Shown: one piece after another, positions 7,656 to 16,898 of the stretch
Position numbering within the stretch: position 1 is the first letter of the stretch
Layout of the letters: every line of letters begins with the position of its first letter
Assembly (NCBI GenBank): GCA_019420505.1
Contig: JAHZHC010000021.1
Span: 1-61,219 of the forward strand
Length of the DNA stretch: 61,219 nt
Source: Ruminococcus sp.
GTDB taxonomy: Bacteria > Bacillota > Clostridia > Oscillospirales > Ruminococcaceae
Direction: 5' to 3'
Notes under the pieces: generated by a model
What the model was told of the DNA's origin: nothing
What the model saw: only the letters and a program-made list of their open reading frames with translations
Databases searched by the model: none
Made by a program: the position numbers and the translations under genes

Positions 7656-10133
7656 TTGCCTATGAATATGAATAAATATAAACTTAATGAATTAGCAAAA
7701 AATTTAAAGCTTTCAAGCGCTCAGGTAATTAAATGTATCGAAAAATATACGGGGGAAACTAAAAAAACGGTTTCAGCTTTAGGTGTGGAGGAAGTCAGTA
7801 TAGTACTTGAGCATTTTACACAGGGTAATCAGGTGGAAAGCTTTGATGCATATTTCGCAAACAATGTGAAGCCTGTAATAGAAAAAGAGAAAAAACCAAA
7901 GGCTGTAAAGCAAACCGAAAAGAAACCGGAGAAAAAGACTGAAAAGGCTGTTAAGAAAACAGAGCAGAAACCAAAGAATGAAGATAAGAATATTGCTCCG
8001 AAAGCAGAATCTAAAAAGCCTGTAGAAAATACAAAGAAAAAAGAGCAGAAGCCTGCAAAGAAGCATGAACACGGTGTCAGACAGCAGCTTGTTGGCAATT
8101 CCTCTAAAAATGAGAAAAATGAAGGATATACAATGTCTTCGTTAGGTATTTATAACGGAAGAAGAACAGTCGATACAAGAGGAAGCTATGTAGAGCTGGA
8201 TAAATATAACGAAAAATATGACAATCTTGCTAATACAAAGCATAATAAGAGCAAGGATAACTTTACAAAGAAGCAAAAGCTGACGCAGAAATCTCAGCAG
8301 TATAAAAAACAGCAGCATTCACATAAAAGAGAAAGCGAACAGGATAAGCTGAATCGCCTTGCACTTGAAAAAGCGAGAAAACAACAGCTTAAGGTTCTTA
8401 TTCCTGATGAAATTGTTGTTTCAGAGCTTGCCGTAAGACTAAAGGTAACAGCATCAGAAGTAATTAAAAAGCTTATGGGCCTTGGAGTAATGGCAGGAAT
8501 AAACGAAACAATTGACTTTGATACAGCTTCCTTGGTTGCCGATGAACTTGGTGCAAAGGTTGAAAAGGAAGTTATAGTGACAATCGAGGAACGTCTTATT
8601 GATGATGAAGAGGATTCTGAGGAAAGTCTTGAAGAGAGATGTCCTGTCGTAGTCGTAATGGGTCACGTTGACCATGGTAAAACTTCAATTCTTGACAGAA
8701 TAAGAAACGCTAATGTTACCGCTTCAGAAGCAGGAGGAATTACTCAGCATATAGGTGCTTATCAGGTTTATTATGATAATAAAAAGATTACATTCCTTGA
8801 CACTCCTGGACATGAAGCGTTTACATCCATGAGAGCGAGAGGAGCAAATATTACCGATATTGCAATCCTTGTCGTAGCTGCCGACGACGGTATTATGCCT
8901 CAGACTGTTGAATCTATCAACCATGCTAAAGCAGCAGGAGTTTCTATTATCGTAGCAATCAATAAAATGGATAAGGAAGGCGCAAATGCCGATAAGGTTA
9001 AACAGGAGCTTACCGAGCATTCTTTAGTTGTTGAAGAATGGGGCGGAGATGTTATTGCGGTTCCTGTTTCAGCTAAAACAGGTATGGGTATAAATGACCT
9101 TCTTGAAAATATTCTGCTTGTTTCTGAGATTAAGGAACTTAAAGCAAATCCTAATAAGCTTGCAAAAGGTACAGTTATTGAGGCAAGACTTGATAAGGGA
9201 AAAGGCCCTACTGCTACAGTTCTTGTTCAGGGCGGTACTCTCCGTAAGGGCGATATTATAATTGCCGGTACTTCAGTCGGACGTGTAAGAACTATGACTA
9301 ATGATAAGGGTAAATCGGTTGATAAAGCCGGACCGTCAATGCCTGTGGAAATTACAGGGCTCAGCGAGGTTCCTATGAGCGGTGATATATTTAATGCCGT
9401 TGAGGATGAGAAGCTCGCAAGAGAACTTGTTGAAAAGAGAAAACATCAGGCTAAGGAAGAAGTGTTCAGTCAATATCAGAAGGTTACACTTGATAACTTG
9501 TTCAGCCAGATATCTGAGGGCGAGATGAAAGAGCTTCCGATTATCGTAAAAGCTGATGTTCAGGGTTCAGTTGAAGCAGTTAAACAGTCGCTTGAAAAAT
9601 TGTCTAACGATGAGGTCAGAGTAAAGGTTATTCACGGCGGCGTGGGCGCTGTATCCGAAAGCGATGTAATGCTTGCGAATGCGTCAAATGCTATCATTGT
9701 CGGATTTAATGTCAGACCTGCTCCGGTTGCAAAGGATTCAGCTGAACGTGACGGAGTTGATATCCGCCTTTACAGAATTATTTATGATGCAATTGAAGAA
9801 ATATCAACGGCAATGAAGGGTATGCTTGCACCGAAATTCCGTGAAGTTGAAACTGCACGAATTGAAGTCAGACAGGTATACAAAATTACCAATGTAGGAA
9901 TAGTTGCAGGTTCTTATGTTCTTGACGGTAAAGTAGGACGTAATAACGAGATTCGTGTAGTAAGAGACGGAATAGTAATTGCTGAGGATAAAATGTCGTC
10001 GCTTAAGAGATTTAAGGACGATGTTAAGGAAGTCTCATCAGGTTATGAGTGCGGTATTACACTTGAGAAGTTTACAGATATAAAAGAAGGAGATATTTTT
10101 GAAGCCTTCTATATGGAAGAATACAGAGATTAA
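7656..10133 (+). CDS. infB: translation initiation factor IF-2
   Basis: GTPase that loads fMet-tRNA on the 30S subunit. Residues 1-55 form the first IF2N domain and a Lys/Glu/Pro-rich linker spans about 75-245, followed by a second IF2N (VVSELAVRLKVTASEVIKKLMGLG). The G domain carries GHVDHGKTS, DTPGHEAFT and NKMDKEGA. Domains II, III and IV follow (ELPIIVKADVQGSVEAVK). A total of 825 aa is normal for a Gram-positive IF-2. AAGGAGGA lies 7 nt upstream of the TTG at 7656, which is favoured over the ATG at 7662 on spacing. It follows the L7Ae-like gene by 12 nt. Confidence 0.97.
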   Translation: MPMNMNKYKLNELAKNLKLSSAQVIKCIEKYTGETKKTVSALGVEEVSIVLEHFTQGNQVESFDAYFANNVKPVIEKEKKPKAVKQTEKKPEKKTEKAVKKTEQKPKNEDKNIAPKAESKKPVENTKKKEQKPAKKHEHGVRQQLVGNSSKNEKNEGYTMSSLGIYNGRRTVDTRGSYVELDKYNEKYDNLANTKHNKSKDNFTKKQKLTQKSQQYKKQQHSHKRESEQDKLNRLALEKARKQQLKVLIPDEIVVSELAVRLKVTASEVIKKLMGLGVMAGINETIDFDTASLVADELGAKVEKEVIVTIEERLIDDEEDSEESLEERCPVVVVMGHVDHGKTSILDRIRNANVTASEAGGITQHIGAYQVYYDNKKITFLDTPGHEAFTSMRARGANITDIAILVVAADDGIMPQTVESINHAKAAGVSIIVAINKMDKEGANADKVKQELTEHSLVVEEWGGDVIAVPVSAKTGMGINDLLENILLVSEIKELKANPNKLAKGTVIEARLDKGKGPTATVLVQGGTLRKGDIIIAGTSVGRVRTMTNDKGKSVDKAGPSMPVEITGLSEVPMSGDIFNAVEDEKLARELVEKRKHQAKEEVFSQYQKVTLDNLFSQISEGEMKELPIIVKADVQGSVEAVKQSLEKLSNDEVRVKVIHGGVGAVSESDVMLANASNAIIVGFNVRPAPVAKDSAERDGVDIRLYRIIYDAIEEISTAMKGMLAPKFREVETARIEVRQVYKITNVGIVAGSYVLDGKVGRNNEIRVVRDGIVIAEDKMSSLKRFKDDVKEVSSGYECGITLEKFTDIKEGDIFEAFYMEEYRD

Positions 10134-10166
10134 CGGCTGTATTAAGTTTAAGAAAAGAGGATTTCA

Positions 10167-11219
10167 ATGAAATTTCTAAAGAGAATAATTGCGTTTGCTT
10201 CGGCAGCAGCTTTGTCAATGACAGTGTTAAGTTCATGTAATAATAAGACTCCCGTAACGCCTTCAAAAAAGGATAACATAGAAAAACACGAAAGAGAAAA
10301 CGGAATTGTGTGTTGGGGAAGTTCTTTGGCATATGGAGCTTACGGAGATGATAAATCTATGGTTAATACTATTGAGAACCATATGATGTCGGATGAATGC
10401 TATATTCCCATAGTGAATATGGGCGTTCCGAGAGAATCTTCTAAAACCGTCATGGCCAGAGCAGGAGCAATTGATATTGTTGTCAGCAAAAAGTTCACAG
10501 TTCCTGAATCGGCTGAACCGGTTGAAATAACATTTGAGGCAAAGGATGAAAGTAAGATCTCACCGCTCAGATATGGAACTCAATGTGACGGCGGAATGAC
10601 AAATGTTACGATATCAGGCTTGGAAGGAACTTTATCAGTTGCAAGAGATTCGGCGCAGCGTACTGAACCAAAGTATTATTTTACAAGAAATACTGAAGGT
10701 GAAGAAACGGTAATAAAAAAAGGCACCCGAATCATAAGCGAGTCAATGATGGATTATACAAGCTATATCCCTATAGTATGTATCGGAGACTGCGGTGAGT
10801 GGGAAAAGACAGACGACCTTATAAAACAGCAGCAAGCGATTATCAATACCTGTGATAATAAAGATAAGTATGTAATTGTCGGACTGTTTTCTGCACCTGC
10901 AGAAACAAATTCAGATATGAGCGATAAGGAAGTTTTGAATGCTCAGAAAAAAGCCAATGAGGCTTTTGATAAGGCAATGAGCAAAAAATGGGGAAAGCAT
11001 TATGTGAATATCAGAGAATATCTGTGTTCTGACGAAGCTGTGGAAAAAGCAAAGGAACAGGGCATTGAATTCAGTAAAAAAGATATGAACAATATAAAGA
11101 ACAAAATTGTTCCTGATGCTTTTAAATATGATATGGACAATCTTAACAGTTATGCTTATGATATTATCGGAGATATTGTATATGCTAAGCTTGTAGAGCT
11201 TGGTTATCTGTATCATTAA
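10167..11219 (+). CDS. SGNH-like lipoprotein, probably catalytically altered
   Basis: A lipoprotein signal (MKFLKRIIAFASAAALSMTVLSSC, lipid Cys at 24) leads to an extracytoplasmic domain of about 325 residues. CWGSSLAYGAYGDD resembles block I (GDSL) of SGNH hydrolases, and VCIGDCGEW plus KYVIVGLFSAP fit later core strands. The C-terminal block V, normally DxxHLNxYGY, reads DMDNLNSYAYDIIG: the Asp is kept but the catalytic His is replaced by Asn. It may therefore bind rather than hydrolyse an ester, or use another base. It sits oddly between infB and rbfA, with 33-bp and 41-bp gaps and its own AAGAGG site, so it is probably co-transcribed with translation genes. Family assignment is moderate. 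Confidence 0.7.
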   Translation: MKFLKRIIAFASAAALSMTVLSSCNNKTPVTPSKKDNIEKHERENGIVCWGSSLAYGAYGDDKSMVNTIENHMMSDECYIPIVNMGVPRESSKTVMARAGAIDIVVSKKFTVPESAEPVEITFEAKDESKISPLRYGTQCDGGMTNVTISGLEGTLSVARDSAQRTEPKYYFTRNTEGEETVIKKGTRIISESMMDYTSYIPIVCIGDCGEWEKTDDLIKQQQAIINTCDNKDKYVIVGLFSAPAETNSDMSDKEVLNAQKKANEAFDKAMSKKWGKHYVNIREYLCSDEAVEKAKEQGIEFSKKDMNNIKNKIVPDAFKYDMDNLNSYAYDIIGDIVYAKLVELGYLYH

Positions 11220-11260
11220 ACGCAAATATCAAAGCCTTTTGAAAGGAGCATAATAAAACA

Positions 11261-11641
11261 ATGTCTGGAGTTAAAGCGGGACGTATGTCTGAGGATATAC
11301 GCAGAATTATTTCTGCAAAAATGAGAGAATTAAAAGACCCGAGATTAGGCGGAGGAAGCATGCTTACAGTGATCCGCTGTGACGTTTCAGGAGACGGTTC
11401 TTTTTGTAAGGTCTATATTTCAAGCCTTGAAGGCTTTGATAAAGCAAAGGAAGCAGTAAAAGGCCTGACGAGTGCGTCCGGATATCTGAAACGAGAAATT
11501 TCAAATGTATTGAAATTAAAAAAATGTCCTGATTTGAAATTTGTTGCTGATAATTCTGCTGAAAGTTCGGTAAGAATATTTGAAAAGCTGAAAAATATTA
11601 AAGTTGATCAGGAAAATGAAAATAATCAGAGCGACAATTAA
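11261..11641 (+). CDS. rbfA: ribosome-binding factor A
   Basis: A 126-aa KH-type protein that binds the 16S 5' helix during 30S maturation. Motifs are RMSEDIRRIISAKMRELKDPRLGGGSMLTVIRCDVSGDGSFCKVYISSL and the C-terminal YLKREISNVLKLKKCPDLKFVADNSAESSVRIFEKL. A GAAAGGAG site precedes the ATG. A charged Asn/Glu tail closes the protein. It lies directly upstream of nrnA in the usual infB-rbfA-nrnA-truB-ribF order, interrupted only by the lipoprotein gene before it. Confidence 0.95.
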   Translation: MSGVKAGRMSEDIRRIISAKMRELKDPRLGGGSMLTVIRCDVSGDGSFCKVYISSLEGFDKAKEAVKGLTSASGYLKREISNVLKLKKCPDLKFVADNSAESSVRIFEKLKNIKVDQENENNQSDN

Positions 11642-11659
11642 TTATCGGAGGTTTGATTT

Positions 11660-12610
11660 ATGGATTTTTCAGATCTGAGCAGATTTTTTGATGAGCATGA
11701 CAATTATCTTATTCTTACTCATAAAAGTCCTGACGGAGATACCTTGGGGTGCGGATTCGGATTGTGCAATTATTTAAGGGAATCCGGAAAAAAGGCAAAT
11801 GTAATCAATAGTGATCAGTTTCCGGTCAGATATAAATTTATGTATGACGGATATTATGTTCAGGATTTTAAACATGATTGTGTGGTAGCGGTAGATATTG
11901 CCGATACTCAGCTTTTAGGCAGCAGGCTTTCTGATTTTGCCGAAGAAGGAAAAATAGATTTGTGTATCGATCACCATATTTCAAATAAGTTTTATGCGAA
12001 AGAAACTTATCTGGACGGCGAAGCCTCTGCGACGTGTCTGATCATTTATGAGTTTCTGAAATATAAAAATGCAGAAATCAGCAATCAGACCGCCAAGTGT
12101 CTGTATACAGGAATTGCAACCGATACGGGATGCTTTAAATATGAAAATACTACACCAAGAGCACATATGGCGGCAGCGGATCTGATGACTTATGATATAG
12201 ATTTTGCTGCTGTTAACCGTCAGATGTTTGATGTGAAAAGCAAAGGCAGACTCGCTGTGGAACAGGCTGTAATATCTAATATGGAATATTATTTTGACGG
12301 TCGGTGCGCTATAATAACGCTGACGCAGGATTTAATGAAATCCTGCGGAGTGGAAGAATCCGAATTTGACGGACTGGCATCTCTGCCCTTGCAGGTAGAA
12401 GGAGTTAAAATAGGAATTACCGTTAAACAGCGTCACGATAAGGTGTTCAAGCTTTCTGTGAGAACAGCCGAGGATATTGACGCTTCAGCATTTTGTAAGG
12501 AGTTTAACGGCGGCGGACATGTGAGAGCAGCAGGATGTGAAATAAACGGCGATCTGAATTCTGTTAAAGAACAGGTTATATGTCATGTCAGAAATACGTT
12601 GGAACATTAA
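11660..12610 (+). CDS. nrnA: DHH/DHHA1 bifunctional nanoRNase/pAp phosphatase
   Basis: A 316-aa DHH superfamily phosphoesterase. The manganese-binding motifs are LTHKSPDGDTLGCG, VAVDIADTQ and IDHHIS, and the C-terminal DHHA1 domain has the substrate loop FNGGGHVRAAGC. NrnA-type enzymes degrade short oligoribonucleotides and dephosphorylate pAp. GGAGG lies 9 nt before the ATG. The gene ends 2 nt before truB. Confidence 0.93.
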   Translation: MDFSDLSRFFDEHDNYLILTHKSPDGDTLGCGFGLCNYLRESGKKANVINSDQFPVRYKFMYDGYYVQDFKHDCVVAVDIADTQLLGSRLSDFAEEGKIDLCIDHHISNKFYAKETYLDGEASATCLIIYEFLKYKNAEISNQTAKCLYTGIATDTGCFKYENTTPRAHMAAADLMTYDIDFAAVNRQMFDVKSKGRLAVEQAVISNMEYYFDGRCAIITLTQDLMKSCGVEESEFDGLASLPLQVEGVKIGITVKQRHDKVFKLSVRTAEDIDASAFCKEFNGGGHVRAAGCEINGDLNSVKEQVICHVRNTLEH

Positions 12611-12612
12611 CT

Positions 12613-13530
12613 ATGAATACAAATATGGATTTAAACGGAATCCTCCTTGTTGATAAGCCTCAGGGGTTTACTTCCTTTGATGTTATTGCAAAATTAAGAG
12701 GAATTTTGAGAATAAAACGTCTTGGTCATTCAGGTACGCTTGATCCGATGGCAACAGGTGTTCTTCCTGTGCTGATCGGAAAAGCAACAAAAGCCAGCGA
12801 TATTTTGCCTGTTGATGAAAAAAGCTATATCGCAGGTTTTAAGCTGGGCATGGCAACTGATACGCAGGATATTACAGGTGAATCACTTTTTCAAAGCGAT
12901 AAACCTATTAGCTTTGAAAAGCTTCAAAGTACTGTAAAGGATTTTGAAGGAGATATATTGCAGCTTCCGCCAATGTATTCAGCAGTTTCAGTTGGCGGAA
13001 AAAGGCTTTATGAGCTTGCTCGTGAGGGAAAAACTGTTGAGCGTGAACCAAGGCAAAGAAAAGTCAATTATATTAAAATAATCTCTTACGATCCATCTGT
13101 CCGAGAGGGAACAGTGGAGGTTTCAGTCAGCAAAGGAACGTATATTAGGACCTTGATCCATGATATTGGAAATAAGCTTGAATGCGGCGGAGTAATGACC
13201 TCGCTCAGAAGAATATCTGCAAGCGGTTATGATATAGACCGTTGTTATACATTGGAACAGATTCAGCAATATTCAGACAAAGATAGTCTGGAACAGGCGG
13301 TTATTCCTGTGGAAACTGCTTTCAGAAATACTTATAGAAGTATAAAGCTTAATAGGCATTGCTCAAAGCTTTATAAAAACGGTGTGAAATTAAGACTTGA
13401 ACAAGTGGGTTTGTATAATTTGGACAAAGATGAGACAGTCTGTGTTTTTGATTATGATAGCTTCTTTTTGGGTCTTGCGAAAACCGATATTGAAAAAAAT
13501 GAATTTAAAGTTTATAAAAATTTTTTCTGA
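12613..13530 (+). CDS. truB: tRNA pseudouridine-55 synthase
   Basis: Makes pseudouridine 55 in the T-loop of tRNAs. The catalytic Asp lies in GHSGTLDPMATGVLPVLIGKATK, preceded by NGILLVDKPQGFTSFDVI. The later motifs LQLPPMYSAVSVGGKRLYELAREGK and KGTYIRTLIHDIG are all present. At 305 aa it is full length with a short PUA-like C-terminal end. The ATG at 12613 fits homologues; a longer frame would overlap nrnA. The ribosome site is weak (GGAAC), so translation probably depends on coupling to nrnA 2 nt upstream. Confidence 0.96.
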   Translation: MNTNMDLNGILLVDKPQGFTSFDVIAKLRGILRIKRLGHSGTLDPMATGVLPVLIGKATKASDILPVDEKSYIAGFKLGMATDTQDITGESLFQSDKPISFEKLQSTVKDFEGDILQLPPMYSAVSVGGKRLYELAREGKTVEREPRQRKVNYIKIISYDPSVREGTVEVSVSKGTYIRTLIHDIGNKLECGGVMTSLRRISASGYDIDRCYTLEQIQQYSDKDSLEQAVIPVETAFRNTYRSIKLNRHCSKLYKNGVKLRLEQVGLYNLDKDETVCVFDYDSFFLGLAKTDIEKNEFKVYKNFF

Positions 13531-13548
13531 TTAAGAGGAGGATAAGGT

Positions 13549-14385
13549 TTGTTTCAGGATATTATCATTGATTATAATATCGAATATGACAGCAAAGCTA
13601 TAAAAAGCGAAGACATCGTCCTCGCTTACAGTGACGGAAAAATGCTTTATGCTATTGATGATGAAAATAACCTTTGTCTGCCTAAATATTCATGTGCAGA
13701 AAATAAAGCCCGCAAAAATGATGTTTTGTTTTTGTTTTCATTGAATAATAAAAGATTTTTTCTTTGGAACATATATCAGAAGCTTGAATGCAATGGCTTT
13801 AAATATGATAATATAAATCTATTAAAAGGTGTAAATTCCGATATCTGTTTGTATGCTGCCGTTACAGGATATCATTATTACAGCTTTCATAAAGAAAATA
13901 AGTTTTGCGGTAAGTGCGGGGAAAAACTCAGACATGTTCCTGAAAAACGATGTATGATTTGTGATAACTGTAAAAATGAGATTTTCCCCAAAATATCTCC
14001 TGCGGTTATTGTCGGGGTAATTGATGAAGAAACCGATTCGATCCTCATGACAAGATATGCACAGGGGGATTATAAAAAGCTTGCACTTGTCGCAGGCTTT
14101 GCTGAAATGGGAGAGAGCGGAGAACAGGCAGCAATCCGTGAGGTTATGGAGGAAACAGGAATAAACATATGTGATCTGAAATATTTCAGCAGTCAGCCCT
14201 GGGGATTTGCTCAGAATATTTTAATAGGATACTTCGCAAAGGCTGTAGGTTCAAGAAAAATTATTATGGATGAATTCGAGCTTTCTGAAGCAGTCTGGGT
14301 GAAAAGACAGGATGTTTCCGCACAGCCTGACAGCATAAGTCTTACAGGTGAAATGCTGTGGGCATTTAAAAACAGTAAAGTATAA
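13549..14385 (+). CDS. nudC: NUDIX NAD(+)-diphosphatase-like protein with zinc ribbon
   Basis: Domain order is that of NudC-type NADH pyrophosphatases. An N-terminal beta domain comes first, then a four-cysteine zinc ribbon (CGKCGEKLRHVPEKRCMICDNC) at about residues 122-144. The catalytic NUDIX box follows (GFAEMGESGEQAAIREVMEETG), with SQPWGFAQNILIGYFAKA matching the SQPWPFPxS substrate motif in modified form. Such enzymes hydrolyse NAD(H) and can remove NAD caps from RNA. The start is TTG at 13549, with GAGGAGGAT 4-8 nt upstream. It lies between truB and ribF. Confidence 0.88.
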   Translation: MFQDIIIDYNIEYDSKAIKSEDIVLAYSDGKMLYAIDDENNLCLPKYSCAENKARKNDVLFLFSLNNKRFFLWNIYQKLECNGFKYDNINLLKGVNSDICLYAAVTGYHYYSFHKENKFCGKCGEKLRHVPEKRCMICDNCKNEIFPKISPAVIVGVIDEETDSILMTRYAQGDYKKLALVAGFAEMGESGEQAAIREVMEETGINICDLKYFSSQPWGFAQNILIGYFAKAVGSRKIIMDEFELSEAVWVKRQDVSAQPDSISLTGEMLWAFKNSKV

Positions 14386-14404
14386 TTTAACAGGGGGAGA
14401 TGCA

Positions 14405-15340
14405 TTGATTTACATAAATGAAGACAGGTGCGTTTGCCCATATAAAACAGCAGTTGCATTAGGCTTGTTCGACGGTGTCCATAAAGGACACAAGGCGGTT
14501 ATTCAACAGGCAGTTCACAGAAAAAGCAGTGATATAAGATCGGCTGTTTTTTCATTTAAAACCGATACAGTTACTTCTAAAGGGCATGACGGAAAAATTG
14601 AAATGCTCCTGACAGACAAGGTAAAATATCAGCATTTTGAGGATTTGGGAGTTGATTATTTATACTCGCCCGATTTTTCTCATTTTAAAGATATGACCGA
14701 TGAAGAGTTTGTAAAGACCGTGTTAAAGGACAAGCTGAATGCCTGTACCGCTGTTTGCGGAGAGGATTTTCGTTTCGGAAAAAACGCAATGGGAAATGCC
14801 GAACGGCTTATGCAGCTTGGTAAAAAGTATGGAATTGAGGTTTGTGTAATAAACCAGCTTGTCATGAACGGCGGGGTAATAAGTTCAACGGAAATCAGGC
14901 GGCTTATTAGGATCGGTGAAATATCAAAAGCCAATAAAATGCTGGGATATAATTATGGCTATTCTCTTCCTGTGGAGCATGGGTATGAAAGGGGAAGGAA
15001 ATGGAACTTTCCGACTATAAATCAGATGATACCTGAGGGACTTGTAATGCCCCGGTTCGGTGTATATTGCTCATCAGTAAATCTGGGGGGAAAGATATAT
15101 AAAGGTGTAACCAATATCGGAGTCAAGCCTACGGTTAAAGTTGATACAGCGCCTCTTGCCGAAACTTATATAATGGATTATGAGGGCGATTTATACGGAA
15201 AAGAGATAAAAATTGAACTTTATGAATTTGTCAGACCCGAAAAAGAATTTGCTTCTTTTGATGAACTGAAAGACGAAATCAGCAGAAATATTGAGTTTAC
15301 AAAACAATATTTTGATGAACATAAAATTGTGAATATTTAA
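14405..15340 (+). CDS. ribF: bifunctional riboflavin kinase/FAD synthetase
   Basis: Converts riboflavin to FMN and FAD. The nucleotidyltransferase half has ALGLFDGVHKGHKAVI (the HxGH-like site), VCGEDFRFGKNAMG and SSTEIRRLI. The kinase half from about residue 185 has GRKWNFPTIN, PRFGVYCS and TNIGVKPTV, and ends with ELYEFVRPEKEF. The length of 311 aa is normal. I start at TTG 14405 because AGGGGGAG lies 7 nt upstream; the in-frame ATG at 14348 would overlap nudC and lacks such a site. It is the last of the operon genes before gltX. Confidence 0.94.
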   Translation: MIYINEDRCVCPYKTAVALGLFDGVHKGHKAVIQQAVHRKSSDIRSAVFSFKTDTVTSKGHDGKIEMLLTDKVKYQHFEDLGVDYLYSPDFSHFKDMTDEEFVKTVLKDKLNACTAVCGEDFRFGKNAMGNAERLMQLGKKYGIEVCVINQLVMNGGVISSTEIRRLIRIGEISKANKMLGYNYGYSLPVEHGYERGRKWNFPTINQMIPEGLVMPRFGVYCSSVNLGGKIYKGVTNIGVKPTVKVDTAPLAETYIMDYEGDLYGKEIKIELYEFVRPEKEFASFDELKDEISRNIEFTKQYFDEHKIVNI

Positions 15341-15359
15341 TTTGAAAGGACAGATTGAT

Positions 15360-16814
15360 ATGAAAAAAGTAAGAACAAGATTTGCTCCAAGCCCAACAGG
15401 CTATATGCATATCGGAAATCTGAGAACTGCATTGTTTACTTATCTTATTGCAAAACAGAATGACGGTGATTTCATTCTTCGTATTGAAGATACCGACAGA
15501 GAAAGATATGTTGAGGGCGCAGTTGAGGTTATTTATAATACCCTGAAGGATATCGGTCTTAATTGGGACGAAGGCCCCGATGTGGGAGGACCGGTTGGTC
15601 CTTATGTTCAGTCTGAACGCATGGGTATGTTTAAACAGTATGCTGTTGAACTGGTTGAAAAAGGCGAGGCTTATTACTGTTTCTGTGATAAGGAACGTCT
15701 TGACGAGGTCAAAGCTATTCAGGAAGCAAGCGGAATTATGCCGATGTATGACCGCCATTGCCGTAATCTTTCTCCCGAAGAGGTTCAGGCTAAGCTTGAC
15801 GCAGGAATTCCGTATGTAATCAGACAGAAAGTACCTCTTGAGGGTGAAGTAACATTTCATGACGCACTCTATGGGGATATCACTGTAGACTGTTCTACTC
15901 TTGACGACCAGATTCTGATTAAAACAGACGGTATGCCAACATATAACTTTGCAAATGTTGTTGATGACCATCTCATGGGAATCACTCATGTTGTAAGAGG
16001 TAACGAGTATCTTGCTTCCGCACCGAAATATAATCTGTTGTATAAGGCATTCGGATGGGAAGTTCCGGAGTATATCCATGTTGAGCATATTATGAAGGAT
16101 AAACAGCATAAGCTTTCCAAGCGTGACGGTGATGCGTCCTATGAGGATCTTATGAAAAAGGGCTATCTCAAGGAAGCAGTAATCAACTATATCGCACTTC
16201 TTGGCTGGGCGCCGAAGGGAGAAAACGAAATATTCTCACTTGAAGAGCTTGTTAAAGAATTTGATATTAACGGGCTGTCAAAATCTCCTGCAATCTTTGA
16301 TCCAATGAAGCTTAAAGCTATTAACGGCAAATACATTAAGGCGATTTCACCTGAAAAATTTGCAGAATATGCTATGCCGTATATTAAAGAGAGCGTTAAG
16401 CGTGACGATGTTGACTTTATGGAAATAGCAGGACTTTTGCAGGCAAGAACAGAATTATTTACCGATATTCCGGAAGCTGTTGACTTTATTGATACGCTTC
16501 CCGAATATGATAACGCTTTGTATACACACAAGAAAATGAAAACAAATCCGGAGAATTCATTGGATTCATTGAAAGCTGTATTGCCTGTCCTTGAGTCAAT
16601 TGATGAAAAGGATTGGACAATAGATAATATCCATGAAAAATTGTTTGAGCTTATTGCCGAAAAGGAAGTTAAAAACGGAATAATTCTCTGGCCTTTGAGA
16701 GTTGCCGTTTCAGGTAAAGCATTTACACCCGGCGGCGGAATTGAAATATGTCATATTATCGGTAAAGCTGATTCTATTGAAAGAATTAAAAAAGGCATTG
16801 AAAAACTTTCTTAA
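15360..16814 (+). CDS. gltX: glutamyl-tRNA synthetase
   Basis: Charges tRNA-Glu (and possibly tRNA-Gln) in the cytoplasm. The class I signatures are FAPSPTGYMHIGNLRTALF (HIGH site) and KLSKRDGDASYEDLM (KMSKS site). The Glu-specific pocket motifs RIEDTDRERY and GMPTYNFANVVDDHLMGITHVVRG are present. At 484 aa it is a full-length enzyme with a C-terminal helical anticodon domain. The ATG at 15360 has GAAAGGA upstream; homologues begin at this MKKVRTRFAPSP. It follows ribF by 19 bp and may be co-transcribed. Confidence 0.97.
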   Translation: MKKVRTRFAPSPTGYMHIGNLRTALFTYLIAKQNDGDFILRIEDTDRERYVEGAVEVIYNTLKDIGLNWDEGPDVGGPVGPYVQSERMGMFKQYAVELVEKGEAYYCFCDKERLDEVKAIQEASGIMPMYDRHCRNLSPEEVQAKLDAGIPYVIRQKVPLEGEVTFHDALYGDITVDCSTLDDQILIKTDGMPTYNFANVVDDHLMGITHVVRGNEYLASAPKYNLLYKAFGWEVPEYIHVEHIMKDKQHKLSKRDGDASYEDLMKKGYLKEAVINYIALLGWAPKGENEIFSLEELVKEFDINGLSKSPAIFDPMKLKAINGKYIKAISPEKFAEYAMPYIKESVKRDDVDFMEIAGLLQARTELFTDIPEAVDFIDTLPEYDNALYTHKKMKTNPENSLDSLKAVLPVLESIDEKDWTIDNIHEKLFELIAEKEVKNGIILWPLRVAVSGKAFTPGGGIEICHIIGKADSIERIKKGIEKLS

Positions 16815-16898
16815 TGCTATCACTTTGTTTTCACATTTTTATGCTAAAGTAAAATTCAGTAATTGTATTAGAATTTCCTAATAAGGGAGGAAGAATTA

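Noticed and set aside
7779..8098. Minus-strand frames rich in Phe and Leu opposite infB
   Set aside because: They are the antisense of the Lys/Glu-rich IF-2 linker; AAA and GAA codons give TTT and TTC on the other strand.
14348..14404. ATG 14348 as the start of ribF
   Set aside because: It overlaps the NUDIX gene by 38 nt and lacks a ribosome site; TTG 14405 has AGGGGGAG at the right distance.
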